A stretch of DNA of 64,000 nucleotides from positions 248,001 through 312,000 of the forward strand of contig NZ_PYAK01000001.1 of the NCBI RefSeq assembly GCF_003264365.1. Direction: 5' to 3'. This stretch comes from Micromonospora noduli. GTDB taxonomy: Bacteria; Actinomycetota; Actinomycetes; Mycobacteriales; Micromonosporaceae. Below are positions 44,479-54,761 of this stretch, in pieces (the first letter of the stretch is position 1; each line of letters opens with the position of its first letter). The translations under genes were made by a program, and so were the position numbers. The notes beneath the pieces are model-generated. The model ran no database searches, was not told the DNA's origin, and saw only the letters and a list, made by a program, of their open reading frames with translations.

Positions 44479-47466
44479 GTGTCCGGGCAGCGAAAAGCGA
44501 GATCATCACGCATGCTCGACCCCTCGCCCGAGGACGACGGGACCTCACCGACCGTCTCCACTCCGCACTTCGTGGGTCGTGATCGGGAGCTGGCGGCGCT
44601 TCGGGGCGCCCTGGCCCGGCCACCGGCGATCGTGCTGGTCGAGGGCGAGGCGGGGATCGGGAAGAGCCGACTGCTGCGAGAGTGGCTGGCCGCACCGGGC
44701 CAGCGCACCGCCTTGGTGTCGGTGTGCCCACCGCTTCGCGAGTCGCTGACGTTGGGGCCGATCGTCGACGCGTTCCGTGGGATCGACCGTCCGGTGTCGC
44801 GATTGCGGCTCACCGAGCTTGCGGGTGCGTTACGGCCCCTGTTCCCCGAGTGGTCCACGGACCTGCCGCCCGCATTGCAGCCCCTGGGCGATGCGAAGGC
44901 GGCGCGGCATCGCCTGTTCCGCGCCCTGGAGGAGCTGCTGCGGGCTCTGCATGTCGATGTTCTCGTGCTCGAGGACGCGCACTGGGCCGACGAGGTGACC
45001 CTGGAGTTCCTGCTGTTCGTCACCTCCCGACAGCAGTCGCAGGGGCCCAGCCTCGTGATCTCCTATCGGCCGGAGGAGGTGGACGACGGTTCGCTGTTGC
45101 TGCGGCTGACGTCCCGGTTGCCTGCTGGCGTGACCCAGCTGAGGATCGCCCTGGCGCCGATGCGACCCGACGACACGGCAGCGCTGGTGTCCTCGATGCT
45201 GGACGGCAACCCGATATCCCAGGAGTTCACGACCTTCATGCACGAGCGGACCGGCGGTGTTCCGCTGGCCGTGGAGGAGTCGGTTCGCCTCATGTGCGAC
45301 CGCGCCGACCTCGTCTTCCGCGACGGGCAGTGGGTCCGGCTGAAGTTGCGCGAGCTACAGGTGCCGCCAACGGTGCGCGACTCCACCCGGGAGCGGGTGG
45401 GCCGTCTGTCGCCGACGGCGCAGCAGGTGTTGCGGGCCGCGGCGACGTTGGCTGAGCGGTCATCGGTGGAAACGATCGCGATGACCGCCGGTCTGTCACC
45501 AGCCGCGTGCCGAGGCGCTGTCGCGGAGGCGGCCGGCGCCGGTGTCCTGGACGGAGACGACCGCGGCCGGTGGCGATTCCGTCATGTGCTGGCCGCCACG
45601 GCTGTCTACGAAGCGATCCCGTTGACCGACCGCAGGCACTTCCACCTGCGGGCCGGCCGGGCCGTGGAGCACATCCATCCACCGCCGGTGGCACAGCTTG
45701 CCCACCACTTCCGCGAGGCGGGCGAGACGCAGTCCTGGGCACGGTACGCCGAGCAGAGTGCCGAGCTGGCCATGGCCTCGGGCGACCACACCAAGGCGGT
45801 CGACCTGCTCGTCGACCTGTTGACGTGGGCCGTGCTGGCGCCTGTGGACCGGGCACGGGTCGCGCGCATCGCCGGAGTCGCCGCACTGGGCCGTCGTGAA
45901 CCGGTCGACGAGGTCTACCACCGCGTGATCCGTACCTTGCGCTCGGTGCTGGAGACCCCCGGTCTCTCCGCCCGCCAGCAGGCCGAGATCCGCAACCCCC
46001 TGGGTCGGCTCCTGATCACCGGGGGTGAGGCGCAGGCAGCACTCAGCGAGCTGGAGCAGGCGGTGGCCAACCTCGACCATGACCCGGTCGAGGCGGCTCG
46101 GGCAATGACCTACCTTGGCTGGGCCTATGCGGGACCGTGGCCGGCGGCGACCCATCGACGTTGGCTGGATCGCGCCGCTGAACTCACCGCCGACTTCGAT
46201 TCTCCCGCGGAGCGACTGAACCTGGCCGGCAACCGGGCCGCGGCGTTGCTCATGCTCGGCGAAGAGGAGGCGTGGGACGTCGTCGCCGACCTCCCCATCG
46301 ACGGCGCGACGCCGGCGGAGCGTCTCGACGTGGCCCGCATCCACGCAAACGTCGGGACCGGCGCACTGATCTGGGGTCGGTACGCCGACGCGGAGGAACA
46401 CCTCGCCGTGGCCATGCGCCTTGCCGAGGCCGAGCAGGCGTCCCGGTTGCACCACAACGTCGGACTCGAACAGGCCAACCTGGCGTGGCTCACCGGCCGG
46501 TGGGAGGGCCTCGCGGAGCGAAGCACGGCACTCGCCGATGCCGACCGGGACCGGCCGGCGCACTACCTCGGCAGCATTCGCCTCGCTGCGCGGCTGGCAG
46601 CCGCAGCCGGTCGGCGGCGCGCGGCGGAGGAACAGTTCCGGCTGGTCCTCGAGGAATCTGCCCGTCTCGGCGCAGCCGACGACACGATGGAGGCAGCCGC
46701 CGCGTTGGCCAGGCTGTGGCTGACGGACGGAAACAGCGGCCGTGCACTGCAGATCACGAATGAGCCGATGGACACCGTCCGGAGGAAAGGCATCTGGGTC
46801 TGGGCGACGGACCTCGTTCCCGCCCGGATCGAGGCGCACCTCGCCGCGGGGGATCTGGAGGCCGCGACCCGTCTGGGCGACCAGTTCGCCAGAGGACTGC
46901 GTGGCCGTACGGCGCCTGCGCCTCGCGCCTCGCTCACCGTCTGCCGTGCCCTGCTGCTCGCCGCAGCCGGAGACCACGCCCGCGCGGCTACGGCATACGG
47001 TCGGGCGGCCCGCGCCTGGAGCGCGTTGCCGCGCCCCTACGACGCCATGCTCGCCCGCGAGCGTCAAGCCGAGGCGCTCATCGCGCAGGGCCAGATCGAG
47101 CAGGGCCGAGAGCTGCTGGCGGCACAGTACGAGCAGCTGTTCAGGCTCGGGGCGCGCGGCGATGCGGACCGGGTCGCACAGCGGCTTCGCGAACAGGGCG
47201 CCGACGTCCCGCGACTGTGGCGCGGCGGCCGACGCGGGTATGGCGACCAGCTCTCCCCTCGCGAGCTCGACGTGGTCCAACTGGTCGTCGCCGGCAAGAC
47301 GAACCGGGAGATCAGCCGGATCCTGGCCAAGTCGCCGGCCACAGTGGATCAGCAGCTTCGTGCCGCGATGCGCAAGTTGAAAGTGAGCTCCCGGACCGCG
47401 CTCGCGGTCAAGGCAGTGGAGGCCGGAGTGTTCGCTGAAGAGGACTCCCTCCACGACGCGTCGTGA
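44479..47466 (+). CDS. LAL-family (large ATP-binding LuxR) transcriptional regulator
   Basis: About 995 residues from GTG 44479, which has GAGGGGG five bases upstream (an ATG at 44512 is also possible). The AAA ATPase domain begins FVGRDRELAALRGAL, with Walker A EGEAGIGKSRLLREW and Walker B-like VLVLEDAHWADE. A long TPR-like helical region spans about residues 400-900. The C-terminal LuxR helix-turn-helix is LSPRELDVVQLVVAGKTNRE. LAL proteins activate catabolic or secondary-metabolite genes. The gene precedes the giant secreted subtilase, a plausible target. Confidence 0.93.
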   Translation: MSGQRKARSSRMLDPSPEDDGTSPTVSTPHFVGRDRELAALRGALARPPAIVLVEGEAGIGKSRLLREWLAAPGQRTALVSVCPPLRESLTLGPIVDAFRGIDRPVSRLRLTELAGALRPLFPEWSTDLPPALQPLGDAKAARHRLFRALEELLRALHVDVLVLEDAHWADEVTLEFLLFVTSRQQSQGPSLVISYRPEEVDDGSLLLRLTSRLPAGVTQLRIALAPMRPDDTAALVSSMLDGNPISQEFTTFMHERTGGVPLAVEESVRLMCDRADLVFRDGQWVRLKLRELQVPPTVRDSTRERVGRLSPTAQQVLRAAATLAERSSVETIAMTAGLSPAACRGAVAEAAGAGVLDGDDRGRWRFRHVLAATAVYEAIPLTDRRHFHLRAGRAVEHIHPPPVAQLAHHFREAGETQSWARYAEQSAELAMASGDHTKAVDLLVDLLTWAVLAPVDRARVARIAGVAALGRREPVDEVYHRVIRTLRSVLETPGLSARQQAEIRNPLGRLLITGGEAQAALSELEQAVANLDHDPVEAARAMTYLGWAYAGPWPAATHRRWLDRAAELTADFDSPAERLNLAGNRAAALLMLGEEEAWDVVADLPIDGATPAERLDVARIHANVGTGALIWGRYADAEEHLAVAMRLAEAEQASRLHHNVGLEQANLAWLTGRWEGLAERSTALADADRDRPAHYLGSIRLAARLAAAAGRRRAAEEQFRLVLEESARLGAADDTMEAAAALARLWLTDGNSGRALQITNEPMDTVRRKGIWVWATDLVPARIEAHLAAGDLEAATRLGDQFARGLRGRTAPAPRASLTVCRALLLAAAGDHARAATAYGRAARAWSALPRPYDAMLARERQAEALIAQGQIEQGRELLAAQYEQLFRLGARGDADRVAQRLREQGADVPRLWRGGRRGYGDQLSPRELDVVQLVVAGKTNREISRILAKSPATVDQQLRAAMRKLKVSSRTALAVKAVEAGVFAEEDSLHDAS

Positions 47467-47546
47467 AAATTGACGTATCCGCTGGATAGCGACTGTCACT
47501 CGTCCCGCCGAGCATGACTCCATGATTCATAGCCGTCGGGCAATGC

Positions 47547-47699
47547 ATGCCTGAGCGACCTGTCGCGGGTGACGACGCCGCCATCGAGCACCCGCCACCA
47601 CCCGAGCCGCCCCGCGAGCCGGACGTCAGCGGCCCCGACGCCCGTGACGTTGACGGTGCCGACGACCACAAGAACCACGACCCCTACCAACCCCTGTAG
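47547..47699 (+). CDS. Possible 50-residue Pro/Asp-rich ORF
   Basis: ATG 47547 to TAG 47699, ending 14 bases before the subtilase start. The peptide is Pro, Asp and Glu rich (AIEHPPPPEPPREPDV) with mostly G/C third positions. No signal peptide. It could be a leader or small cistron translated with the protease, or a chance ORF. Confidence 0.35.
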   Translation: MPERPVAGDDAAIEHPPPPEPPREPDVSGPDARDVDGADDHKNHDPYQPL

Positions 47700-47713
47700 G
47701 TCAAAGGACTCCC

Positions 47714-50700
47714 ATGAGACTCAAAGCCCTCGCGGCAACGCTTGCCGCAGCGGTCGGCCTGAGCATGATCCAGGCTCCACCGGCGTCTGCCGCTGAGCCG
47801 GATCCCGGCGCCGCCGTCAACAAGATCGCCCCGAGCCTGAAGGATCGCTTCCGCACGTCTCCGGCTTCCGACTTCTGGATCAGGTTCGAGACCACTGCCG
47901 ACCTCGGGCCAGCGAAGAAGCTCACCGACTGGGCCGCTCGTGGCCAGTTCGTCTACGACGCACTGACCGCAGCGACGAAGGACTCCCTGGCATCCGTCTC
48001 CACCGACCTCGACCGGGCGGGCGTCAAGTACACCTCCTACCCGATCGCCAACGCCGTGCTCGTCAAGGGGGGCACCGAGAAACTCGCCCTCAACGTGGCC
48101 TCCAAGGTGCAGGTCGCCGAGATCCACGCGACGCCGCAGGTCGCGCTGGTCGAGCCCGTGGACGAGAAGATCCCCACTGACCAGGCTGCCCGCCCCACCG
48201 CCCCGAAGAACGCCGCCGAGGCGGGCACCGTCTCGTGGGGTCTGGACGCCATCCACGCCCCGCAGGCGTGGGCCATGGGCGCCACCGGTGCGGGCATCAC
48301 CGTGTCCAACCTCGACTCGGGCGTCCAGTTCGACCACCCCGCCCTGGCGCACCAGTACCGCGGCACGAAGCCCGACGGTACCGTCGACCACAACTACAAC
48401 TGGATGGGCGTCCGGGGCACGTGCACTGGCGCACCGTGCGACGACAACGGACACGGCACGCACACCATGGGCACCATGGTCGGCGACGACGGCACCAACC
48501 ACGTCGGCGTCGCCCCGGACGCGCAGTGGATCGCGACGAACGGCTGCTGCGACAGCACCGGCGTCGAGTCGCTGCTGCGGTCCGGCTGGTGGCTGCTCGC
48601 CCCGACCGACGTCCAGGGGAACAACCCCGACCCGTCCAAGCGCCCCCACGTCGTCAACAACTCGTGGGGCCAGACCGTCGAGCACAGCTTCGACGACTTC
48701 TTCCAGGCCATCGACGAGGCGTGGAGCGCCGCGGGCATCTTCAGCGTCTGGTCATCGGGCAACACCACGCCGTACGCGGCCTGCGACACCGTCTCCTCGC
48801 CCGGCTCCGCCGAGAGCGCCTACTCCGTCGGCGCGTACTCGTCGGACGGCACGCTCGCGTCGTTCTCCCGCAAGGGCGAGGGTGAAGGTGGCCGGATCAA
48901 GCCCGAGATCTCCGCTCCGGGCGACGCCGTTCGTTCGTCCTATCCGAACAACAGCTACACCGAGATGTCCGGCACCTCGATGGCGGCACCCCACGTCGCC
49001 GGTGCCGTCGCGGCGCTGTGGAGCTACGACCCGACCCTCATCGGGCAGGTCGAGGCAACCCGCCGCCTGCTCGCCGAGTCGGCCGTGGACGTCGACGACA
49101 CCGAGTGCGGAGGCACCGCCCAGGTCAACAACAAGTACGGCGAGGGCCGGCTCGACCTCGTCCGCCTGCTCGAGCTCGCGCCCCGACAGGGCGGCACCCT
49201 CACCGGTGTCGTCACCGCCAACGGCGCCCCGGTCCCCGCTGCCGAGGTGACGATCAGCGGACCGTTCAGCCGGTCGATCGGAACCGACAAGGACGGCCGG
49301 TTCACGACGAACCTTCCGGTCGGCGCCTACCAGCTCAGCACCAAGGTCTTCGGCTACCTGACCGCGACCGCCAACGTCACGATCACCCTCGGCCAGGACA
49401 CCTCCGTCAAGCTGCCGCTCACGGCCGCCGTGCGGCACGACATCAGCGGCACTGTCGTCGATGACAAGAAGCGGCCCGTCCCGAACGCCGACGTCTCCGT
49501 CAGGGACACGCCGCTGAAGCCGGTACGCACGGATGCCAACGGCGCGTTCACGATCACCGCTGTTCCCGAGGGCGGGTACACGCTGGGTGTCAAGCCCAAC
49601 GCCTGCTTCTCCCCCACGTCCGTCCCGCTGACCGTCGGCGCGCAGAACGAGTCGCGCGAGATCCCCGTCGGGCTCGTCGTCGACAAGGGCGGCTACAGCT
49701 GCGCCGTCTCGGACGGCGCGTACCTGCGCGGCACCGACCCTGTCGCGTTCACCAGTGGGGTGTGGGCGACGGTGAAGCTGCCGTTCCCAATCGCGCTCTA
49801 CAACGGCAGCCACGACACCCTCGGCGTCGGCCTGCGTGGCGTGATCTCCCCGGACACCAGCACCGGCCCCGGCAGCGGCGGCGCAGGCATCTTCCCGTTC
49901 TACGTCCAGAGTCCCGTCGAGTTCGCCCCCGGCGGGGGTGTCTTCACGGCAGCCACCAAGGTCAACGGCGAGGATGCGTTCGTCGTCGAGTACCGCAGGG
50001 CCAAGCTCTGGGCCTATCCGATCCGGTCGGAGTACACGGAGCCGGTCAGCTTCTCGGCCACCCTCACCCGCTCCGGCACGGTGATCTTCGGGTACGGCGA
50101 CGGCGTCGGGTCCGACGACCCGGTGACCGCCGGCGTGCACGCCACCACGGGCATTCAGGGCTGGGCCGGTGTCGACGGCATCCGGTTCTCCGACAGCGCC
50201 CCGGTGCTGCGCGACGGGATGATCGTCACCTACGACATGCCTGACTTCGGGTACCTGGACGCGACAGTCGTCGACCAGAACGACGGGCTGCCGGTGGCCG
50301 GGGCCAAGGTCTCGTTCACGGACAAGCTGGGGCTCGTCGAGACCGTCACGACCAACGGGACGGGCATGGTGCATCGCCAGCTTCCGGTCGGCGACTACAC
50401 CATGACTGTCGACGCGCCGAACTACACGACCGCGGCGTACCCCTTCTCCCTGGACAAGCTCTACGCCAGTGCCAAGATCGACGCGCGGCTGACCACGGGT
50501 GCCGCCGGCCTGAAGGCCGACGGCCTCGACGCGCTGTTGGGTACCGACCAGAACGGCGCGGGCACGCTGACGCTGACCAACAACGGTTCCGCCCCGCTCA
50601 CGTACAACCTGGGCGAGGCCGCGCGCCACCCCGAGCTTGACGCCGCCGGCGCCACCGCGCGCACCGGGAAGGGTGCGGCCAGCACGATCGACCTCACCGC

Positions 50701-53700
50701 CTGGAAGGCCGGTGCGAGCGGCATGAAGCCGTCGAACGTCGACGGCAAGGCCGCGACGGCGAGCGCCGCGGAAGCGCAGGCGGCCGCCAAGGTCGGTACG
50801 ACCTCCGGCGGTGACGTCATCACCCGGATCGCCATCCCGGGCACGATCGCGGAGAAGGAGCCGTCCGGCGTCGGGTACGACGGCGACGTCTGGGTCCACG
50901 ACTACAACGCGCGGACCAACACCGCCTGGACGGTGACGGGCAAGCCGACCGGGAAGGTCTTCGACGCGTCGTGGAACCCCGCGTACCGGGCGTTCGACAT
51001 GGCGCTCGACGCCAAGACCGGTGACATGTGCCAGATGGAGGACAGCCCGGCCAGCTTCATCCACTGCTTCGACCGGCAGACCGGGAAGGAGACCCGGCAG
51101 ATCAAGGGTGACTGGTCCACGCTGCAGCTGACCGGCCTCGCCTACAACCCCACCGAGGACGTGTTCTACGTCGGCGGCCGGGCGAACGGCATGATCGGCA
51201 CCGTCGCCGGGACGTCGCACGACAACCCGGGTGCGCTGCTGTCCTTCTGCGCCCCGCCGCTGCCCGAGGTGATGGGCCTGGCCTACAACCAGGCGTCCGA
51301 CACCATCTGGTACACCGACCTCACCTCGAACCGGCCCACCCGCCTGCTGCAGGTCGACCCCGACGACTGCTCACTGGTGAACGCGTGGTGGTTCCCGGGC
51401 CAGAAGGCGGGCCAGGGCGGCGGCCTCGAGACCGACTCGACCGGTGCGCTGTGGGCGGCGGACCAGGTCGCCGACGACGTCGTGCTGGTCGACGTCGAGG
51501 ACGACCTGCTCACCGACCTGCCGTGGCTGTCGCTCTCCTCGACCGGCGGCACCCTCGCCCCAGGTCAGTCCACGACCGTCAAGGTCTCGATCTCCTCGAA
51601 GGGCACCAGGCCAGGGGCCCTCGGCGCGAACATCGTGGTGCGGTCCGACTCCGGACGCCAGTCCAAGACCTACGTCCCGGTGACTCTCACGACCACGAAG
51701 TACCAGGTCGGCGTCAACGCCGGCGGCCCCAGGTTCACCGACGGCTCCGGCTACACCTGGTCCGCCGACCAGGCCGCCAGCAGAACGACGTGGGGTTACG
51801 AGGGGAAGACCAAGGACGCCTCCACGAAGGCCGGGATCGCCGGCACCACGGACGACACCCTGTTCCAGTCGCAGCGCACCACGCCGGACAAGCAGTTGTT
51901 CTACCGCTTCCCCGACGCGCCCAAGGGCACCTACGCGATCGATTTCGGGTTCGCCGAGATCGAGAAGGTGGCCAAGGGCAAGCGGGTGTTCGACGTCCTC
52001 GTGGACGGAACGCTGACGGAGTACGCGTACGACCCGGCCGCGGCCGTGGGGCCGAACGCCGCCGACTGGCGCACCGCCGTGGTGAAGCACGAGGGCGGTC
52101 CGCTGACCGTGGAGCTGCGGGGCTCGAAGGGCCTGAAGCCGCCGACCATCGCCGCGTTGCGGGTGACGCTCGACCCGCGGGCAGACACGGCGGAGCCCGA
52201 GCCCCAGCCCGAGCAGCCGGAGCCGGGCCCCGTGCCGGTGGCCCCCGCCGGTCGCTCGTACTCGATGAAGGTGACCGACGGCCTCTACCGCCAGGGCACG
52301 CAGGAGTCCGGATGGCACGGCGACGACCTCTGCGGCGTGCTGTGGTTCGACTCCAGCTTCCTGGCTCCGTTCTACGACACGGCCTGGGACGGCGTGTGTG
52401 TGACGACGAACGGCGCGCTGACCTTCGACCGCGCCAGCACGCAGGGGAGCAACACGGCGCTGCCGTCGCCGTACCCGATCGACGCGATCTACCCGCTCTG
52501 GGACGACCTCATCGTCGACGACGAGGCGGGCATCTACTTCGGCACGACAGAGGTGGACGGGCTGGCGGCGCAGGTCATCGAATGGCGCAACGTCGCCTTC
52601 TACAGTGACCGGGCGGCTCGGGTGAGCTTCTCGGTCACCCTGATCGCGGACGGACGGATCCAGATCGGGTACGGCGACGGCGTCGGCGGCGACAACCCCC
52701 TCACCCGCGGGTCGTCGGCGACGGTCGGCGTGGAGAGTCTGACGCGCAACCCCGCGAGCCAGTACTCCTTCGACCAGCCCGTCCTGAGGGCCGGTCTGGG
52801 GTTGGAGTACACCCTCCCGGCCGCGGGCACGATCGAGGGTACGGTCACCGACAAGAACGACGGCAAGCCGATCGAGGGCGCGATCGTCACGCTCAAGGGG
52901 CCGGCCGGTGAACGGGTCATCACCACCGACGCAAAGGGCCGGTGGAAGGCTCAGGCGCTGGTCGGCGAGAACACCGTGCAGGTCGAGGCGCCGAACTACA
53001 TCACCGCCAGCCACCCGGTGACCATCGCCAAGAAGGATCAGGCCGAGGTGGTCGACACGGCGTTGACGACCGGCGTCGCCACCGTCACCGGAGGTGACTT
53101 CGACTGGCTCCTCGACAAGGCCCAGAAGGCGCCGGCCGACGTGACAGTGACCAACAGCGGCTCCGCCCCGCTTGAGGTGCGGATCAGCGAGCAGAAGCGC
53201 ACCAGCGACGGTGGGCACGAGGCTGCCGACCTTGCCTGGCTGACCCTCACGGGCCCGGCCGCGACCGGCACGGTCACGCTCGCGGCCGGCGAATCCACCA
53301 CGGTCACGGCGACGGCCGACAACGCCGGGGTCCAGCCCGGCGTGCTCGTCGGAGACGTGCTGGTGACGTCGAACGCCGGCAAGGGCGAAGCCCAGCTCAA
53401 GCCGGTCCGCCTGGCGACCTCGGCCTACTGGGAGGGTGTCGACGTGGGCGGATCCGGACACGTCGGTGCCGACGGCTTCGTCTGGTCGCCCGACCAGCAG
53501 CTCGGCTCGCGGCCGTGGGGCTACGTCGGCGGCAAGACGCGCGCCACCAAGGCCGACATCGCCGGCACCGAGGCCGACGCGCTGTTCCGCACCCAGCGGA
53601 CCGGCGAGACGTTCAGCTACGTGTTCAAGAACGCCCCCGCCGGTAAGTACCGGATCGGCCTCGACTTCGCCGAGATCGAGAAGGTCAAGGTCGGCAAGCG

Positions 53701-53902
53701 TGCCTTCGATGTGCTGGTCGACGGCAAGGTCGTGCTCTACGACCACGACGTGCAGGCGAAGGTGGGTGCGCTGACCGCGGACATGAACGCGGTCACCGTC
53801 GAGCACACCGGTGGCGATCTGAAGGTCGAGCTTCTCCGCGAGAAGGGCGAGAGCGACCCGATTCTCAACGCCCTGAAGGTCCAGCAGGACCCGCGCCTCT
53901 GA
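47714..53902 (+). CDS. Giant secreted S8 subtilase with repeated accessory domains
   Basis: 2062 residues. A signal peptide (LKALAATLAAAVGLSMIQAP) and a propeptide precede the subtilisin domain with Asp201 (NLDSGV), His247 (NGHGTHTMG) and Ser422 (GTSMAAPHVAG). Two carboxypeptidase-regulatory-like units follow (about 495-640). Two copies of a larger block come next: a beta module, a regulatory-like unit (DQNDGLPVAGA; DKNDGKPIEGA), then a malectin-like domain (FGFAEIEKVAKGKRVFDVLV near 1415; LDFAEIEKVKVGKRAFDVLV near 1990). Block 1 also has a YncE-like propeller insert. The malectin-like domains suggest carbohydrate binding at a cell wall. Bacillopeptidase F-like. A strong hairpin follows. Confidence 0.93.
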   Translation: MRLKALAATLAAAVGLSMIQAPPASAAEPDPGAAVNKIAPSLKDRFRTSPASDFWIRFETTADLGPAKKLTDWAARGQFVYDALTAATKDSLASVSTDLDRAGVKYTSYPIANAVLVKGGTEKLALNVASKVQVAEIHATPQVALVEPVDEKIPTDQAARPTAPKNAAEAGTVSWGLDAIHAPQAWAMGATGAGITVSNLDSGVQFDHPALAHQYRGTKPDGTVDHNYNWMGVRGTCTGAPCDDNGHGTHTMGTMVGDDGTNHVGVAPDAQWIATNGCCDSTGVESLLRSGWWLLAPTDVQGNNPDPSKRPHVVNNSWGQTVEHSFDDFFQAIDEAWSAAGIFSVWSSGNTTPYAACDTVSSPGSAESAYSVGAYSSDGTLASFSRKGEGEGGRIKPEISAPGDAVRSSYPNNSYTEMSGTSMAAPHVAGAVAALWSYDPTLIGQVEATRRLLAESAVDVDDTECGGTAQVNNKYGEGRLDLVRLLELAPRQGGTLTGVVTANGAPVPAAEVTISGPFSRSIGTDKDGRFTTNLPVGAYQLSTKVFGYLTATANVTITLGQDTSVKLPLTAAVRHDISGTVVDDKKRPVPNADVSVRDTPLKPVRTDANGAFTITAVPEGGYTLGVKPNACFSPTSVPLTVGAQNESREIPVGLVVDKGGYSCAVSDGAYLRGTDPVAFTSGVWATVKLPFPIALYNGSHDTLGVGLRGVISPDTSTGPGSGGAGIFPFYVQSPVEFAPGGGVFTAATKVNGEDAFVVEYRRAKLWAYPIRSEYTEPVSFSATLTRSGTVIFGYGDGVGSDDPVTAGVHATTGIQGWAGVDGIRFSDSAPVLRDGMIVTYDMPDFGYLDATVVDQNDGLPVAGAKVSFTDKLGLVETVTTNGTGMVHRQLPVGDYTMTVDAPNYTTAAYPFSLDKLYASAKIDARLTTGAAGLKADGLDALLGTDQNGAGTLTLTNNGSAPLTYNLGEAARHPELDAAGATARTGKGAASTIDLTAWKAGASGMKPSNVDGKAATASAAEAQAAAKVGTTSGGDVITRIAIPGTIAEKEPSGVGYDGDVWVHDYNARTNTAWTVTGKPTGKVFDASWNPAYRAFDMALDAKTGDMCQMEDSPASFIHCFDRQTGKETRQIKGDWSTLQLTGLAYNPTEDVFYVGGRANGMIGTVAGTSHDNPGALLSFCAPPLPEVMGLAYNQASDTIWYTDLTSNRPTRLLQVDPDDCSLVNAWWFPGQKAGQGGGLETDSTGALWAADQVADDVVLVDVEDDLLTDLPWLSLSSTGGTLAPGQSTTVKVSISSKGTRPGALGANIVVRSDSGRQSKTYVPVTLTTTKYQVGVNAGGPRFTDGSGYTWSADQAASRTTWGYEGKTKDASTKAGIAGTTDDTLFQSQRTTPDKQLFYRFPDAPKGTYAIDFGFAEIEKVAKGKRVFDVLVDGTLTEYAYDPAAAVGPNAADWRTAVVKHEGGPLTVELRGSKGLKPPTIAALRVTLDPRADTAEPEPQPEQPEPGPVPVAPAGRSYSMKVTDGLYRQGTQESGWHGDDLCGVLWFDSSFLAPFYDTAWDGVCVTTNGALTFDRASTQGSNTALPSPYPIDAIYPLWDDLIVDDEAGIYFGTTEVDGLAAQVIEWRNVAFYSDRAARVSFSVTLIADGRIQIGYGDGVGGDNPLTRGSSATVGVESLTRNPASQYSFDQPVLRAGLGLEYTLPAAGTIEGTVTDKNDGKPIEGAIVTLKGPAGERVITTDAKGRWKAQALVGENTVQVEAPNYITASHPVTIAKKDQAEVVDTALTTGVATVTGGDFDWLLDKAQKAPADVTVTNSGSAPLEVRISEQKRTSDGGHEAADLAWLTLTGPAATGTVTLAAGESTTVTATADNAGVQPGVLVGDVLVTSNAGKGEAQLKPVRLATSAYWEGVDVGGSGHVGADGFVWSPDQQLGSRPWGYVGGKTRATKADIAGTEADALFRTQRTGETFSYVFKNAPAGKYRIGLDFAEIEKVKVGKRAFDVLVDGKVVLYDHDVQAKVGALTADMNAVTVEHTGGDLKVELLREKGESDPILNALKVQQDPRL

Positions 53903-53926
53903 GGTAGCCAGACCTATCCGCCAACA

Positions 53927-53973
53927 GTGGTCAGAGCCTCCTCGGAAAGGATCGCCGGGGAGGCTCTGACCAC
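53927..53973 (+). terminator. Terminator after subtilase
   Basis: Perfect 15-base arms (53927-53941 GTGGTCAGAGCCTCC; 53959-53973 GGAGGCTCTGACCAC) with a 17-base loop, 25 bases after the subtilase stop. Confidence 0.85.
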
Positions 53974-54096
53974 GACGCCCGCAACCGTCGACTGACACAC
54001 CGCTGAAGGCCACTCCTGGCACCTACGCCAAGAGCACTGAGGCTTACGCCACCGATAGCCAGCGAGGTTTGCCGACAGCCGCCACATCAGCGTAAC

Positions 54097-54114
54097 CTGG
54101 ACGATATGGTCCAG
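54097..54114. promoter_or_regulatory. TetR-type operator candidate, site a
   Basis: CTGGAC, six bases, GTCCAG: perfect 6-base inverted arms, 51 bases before the molybdoenzyme start. A -10-like TAATTT (54116-54121) begins two bases after the right arm. Member of the GGAC-N6-GTCC set found at five places between 54 and 60 kb. Confidence 0.65.
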
Positions 54115-54164
54115 TTAATTTACGCCAGAGTGCGGGCATCCGCCCTCAACCCAGGGCGGGGCGC

Positions 54165-54761
54165 ATGGCGGTGATCACACGCGGTTTCGGTGGCCGCAGA
54201 CGCGACGACGCCGACCTCCCGCCTGGCCAGTACCGCACCGACGACTTCCCGGTACTGTCGGCGGGACCGACACCGCGCATCGGCCTCGACGAGTGGGAGC
54301 TCGCCGTCGTCACCGAGACCGGCGAGCGGAGCACGTGGTCATGGGCGGAGTTCACCGCCCTCCCTGCCGACGAGCCGACTGTGGACATCCATTGCGTCAC
54401 GCGCTGGTCGAAGTTCGGCACGAGCTGGCGAGGCGTCTCCGTGGACACGCTGCTGGCCGACGTCGACACTGCGGCCGAGTACGTGGTCGCCCACTCCTAC
54501 GGCGGCTACACCACGAACATCCCGCTCGAGGGCCTTCTCGACGGCCAGGCCTGGGTGGCGTACGAGTTTGACGGCGCGCCGCTGGCTCCTGTGCACGGCG
54601 GGCCGGCCCGCCTCCTCGTCCCTCACCTGTACTTCTGGAAGAGCGCGAAATGGCTGCGCGCTCTGGAACTGCGTCTCGACGACGAGCCCGGGTTCTGGGA
54701 GACGGCCGGCTACCACAACGACGGTGACCCATGGCGCGAGCAGCGGTACCTGGAGGACTGA
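54165..54761 (+). CDS. Molybdopterin-dependent oxidoreductase (sulfite oxidase/MsrP superfamily)
   Basis: 198 residues. It is the single-domain form of the sulfite-oxidase fold: TVDIHCVTRWSKFGTSWRGV holds the molybdenum-ligand Cys, followed by VDTLLADVD, AHSYGGYTTNIPLEGLL, APVHGGPARLLVPHLYFWKS and a C-terminal ETAGYHNDGDPWREQRY. No Tat signal, so it is cytosolic, unlike MsrP/YedY. It is the first gene of an operon with a flavin reductase (31-base overlap) and a zinc-ribbon protein. An operator-like palindrome precedes it. Reduction of oxidised methionine or another S/N-oxide is plausible but unproven. Confidence 0.9.
   Translation: MAVITRGFGGRRRDDADLPPGQYRTDDFPVLSAGPTPRIGLDEWELAVVTETGERSTWSWAEFTALPADEPTVDIHCVTRWSKFGTSWRGVSVDTLLADVDTAAEYVVAHSYGGYTTNIPLEGLLDGQAWVAYEFDGAPLAPVHGGPARLLVPHLYFWKSAKWLRALELRLDDEPGFWETAGYHNDGDPWREQRYLED

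Noticed and set aside
45496..47523. 675-codon antisense frame opposite the LAL regulator
   Set aside because: Same high-GC artefact; composition is Arg/Gly/Gln rich with no motif, while the sense strand has Walker and LuxR motifs.
48752..54022. Very long antisense open frames (over 800 codons) opposite the subtilase gene
   Set aside because: They arise because stop codons are rare in the complement of G/C-third-position codons. They encode low-complexity Arg/Gly/Val-rich strings with no domain, and the sense strand has a complete subtilase.
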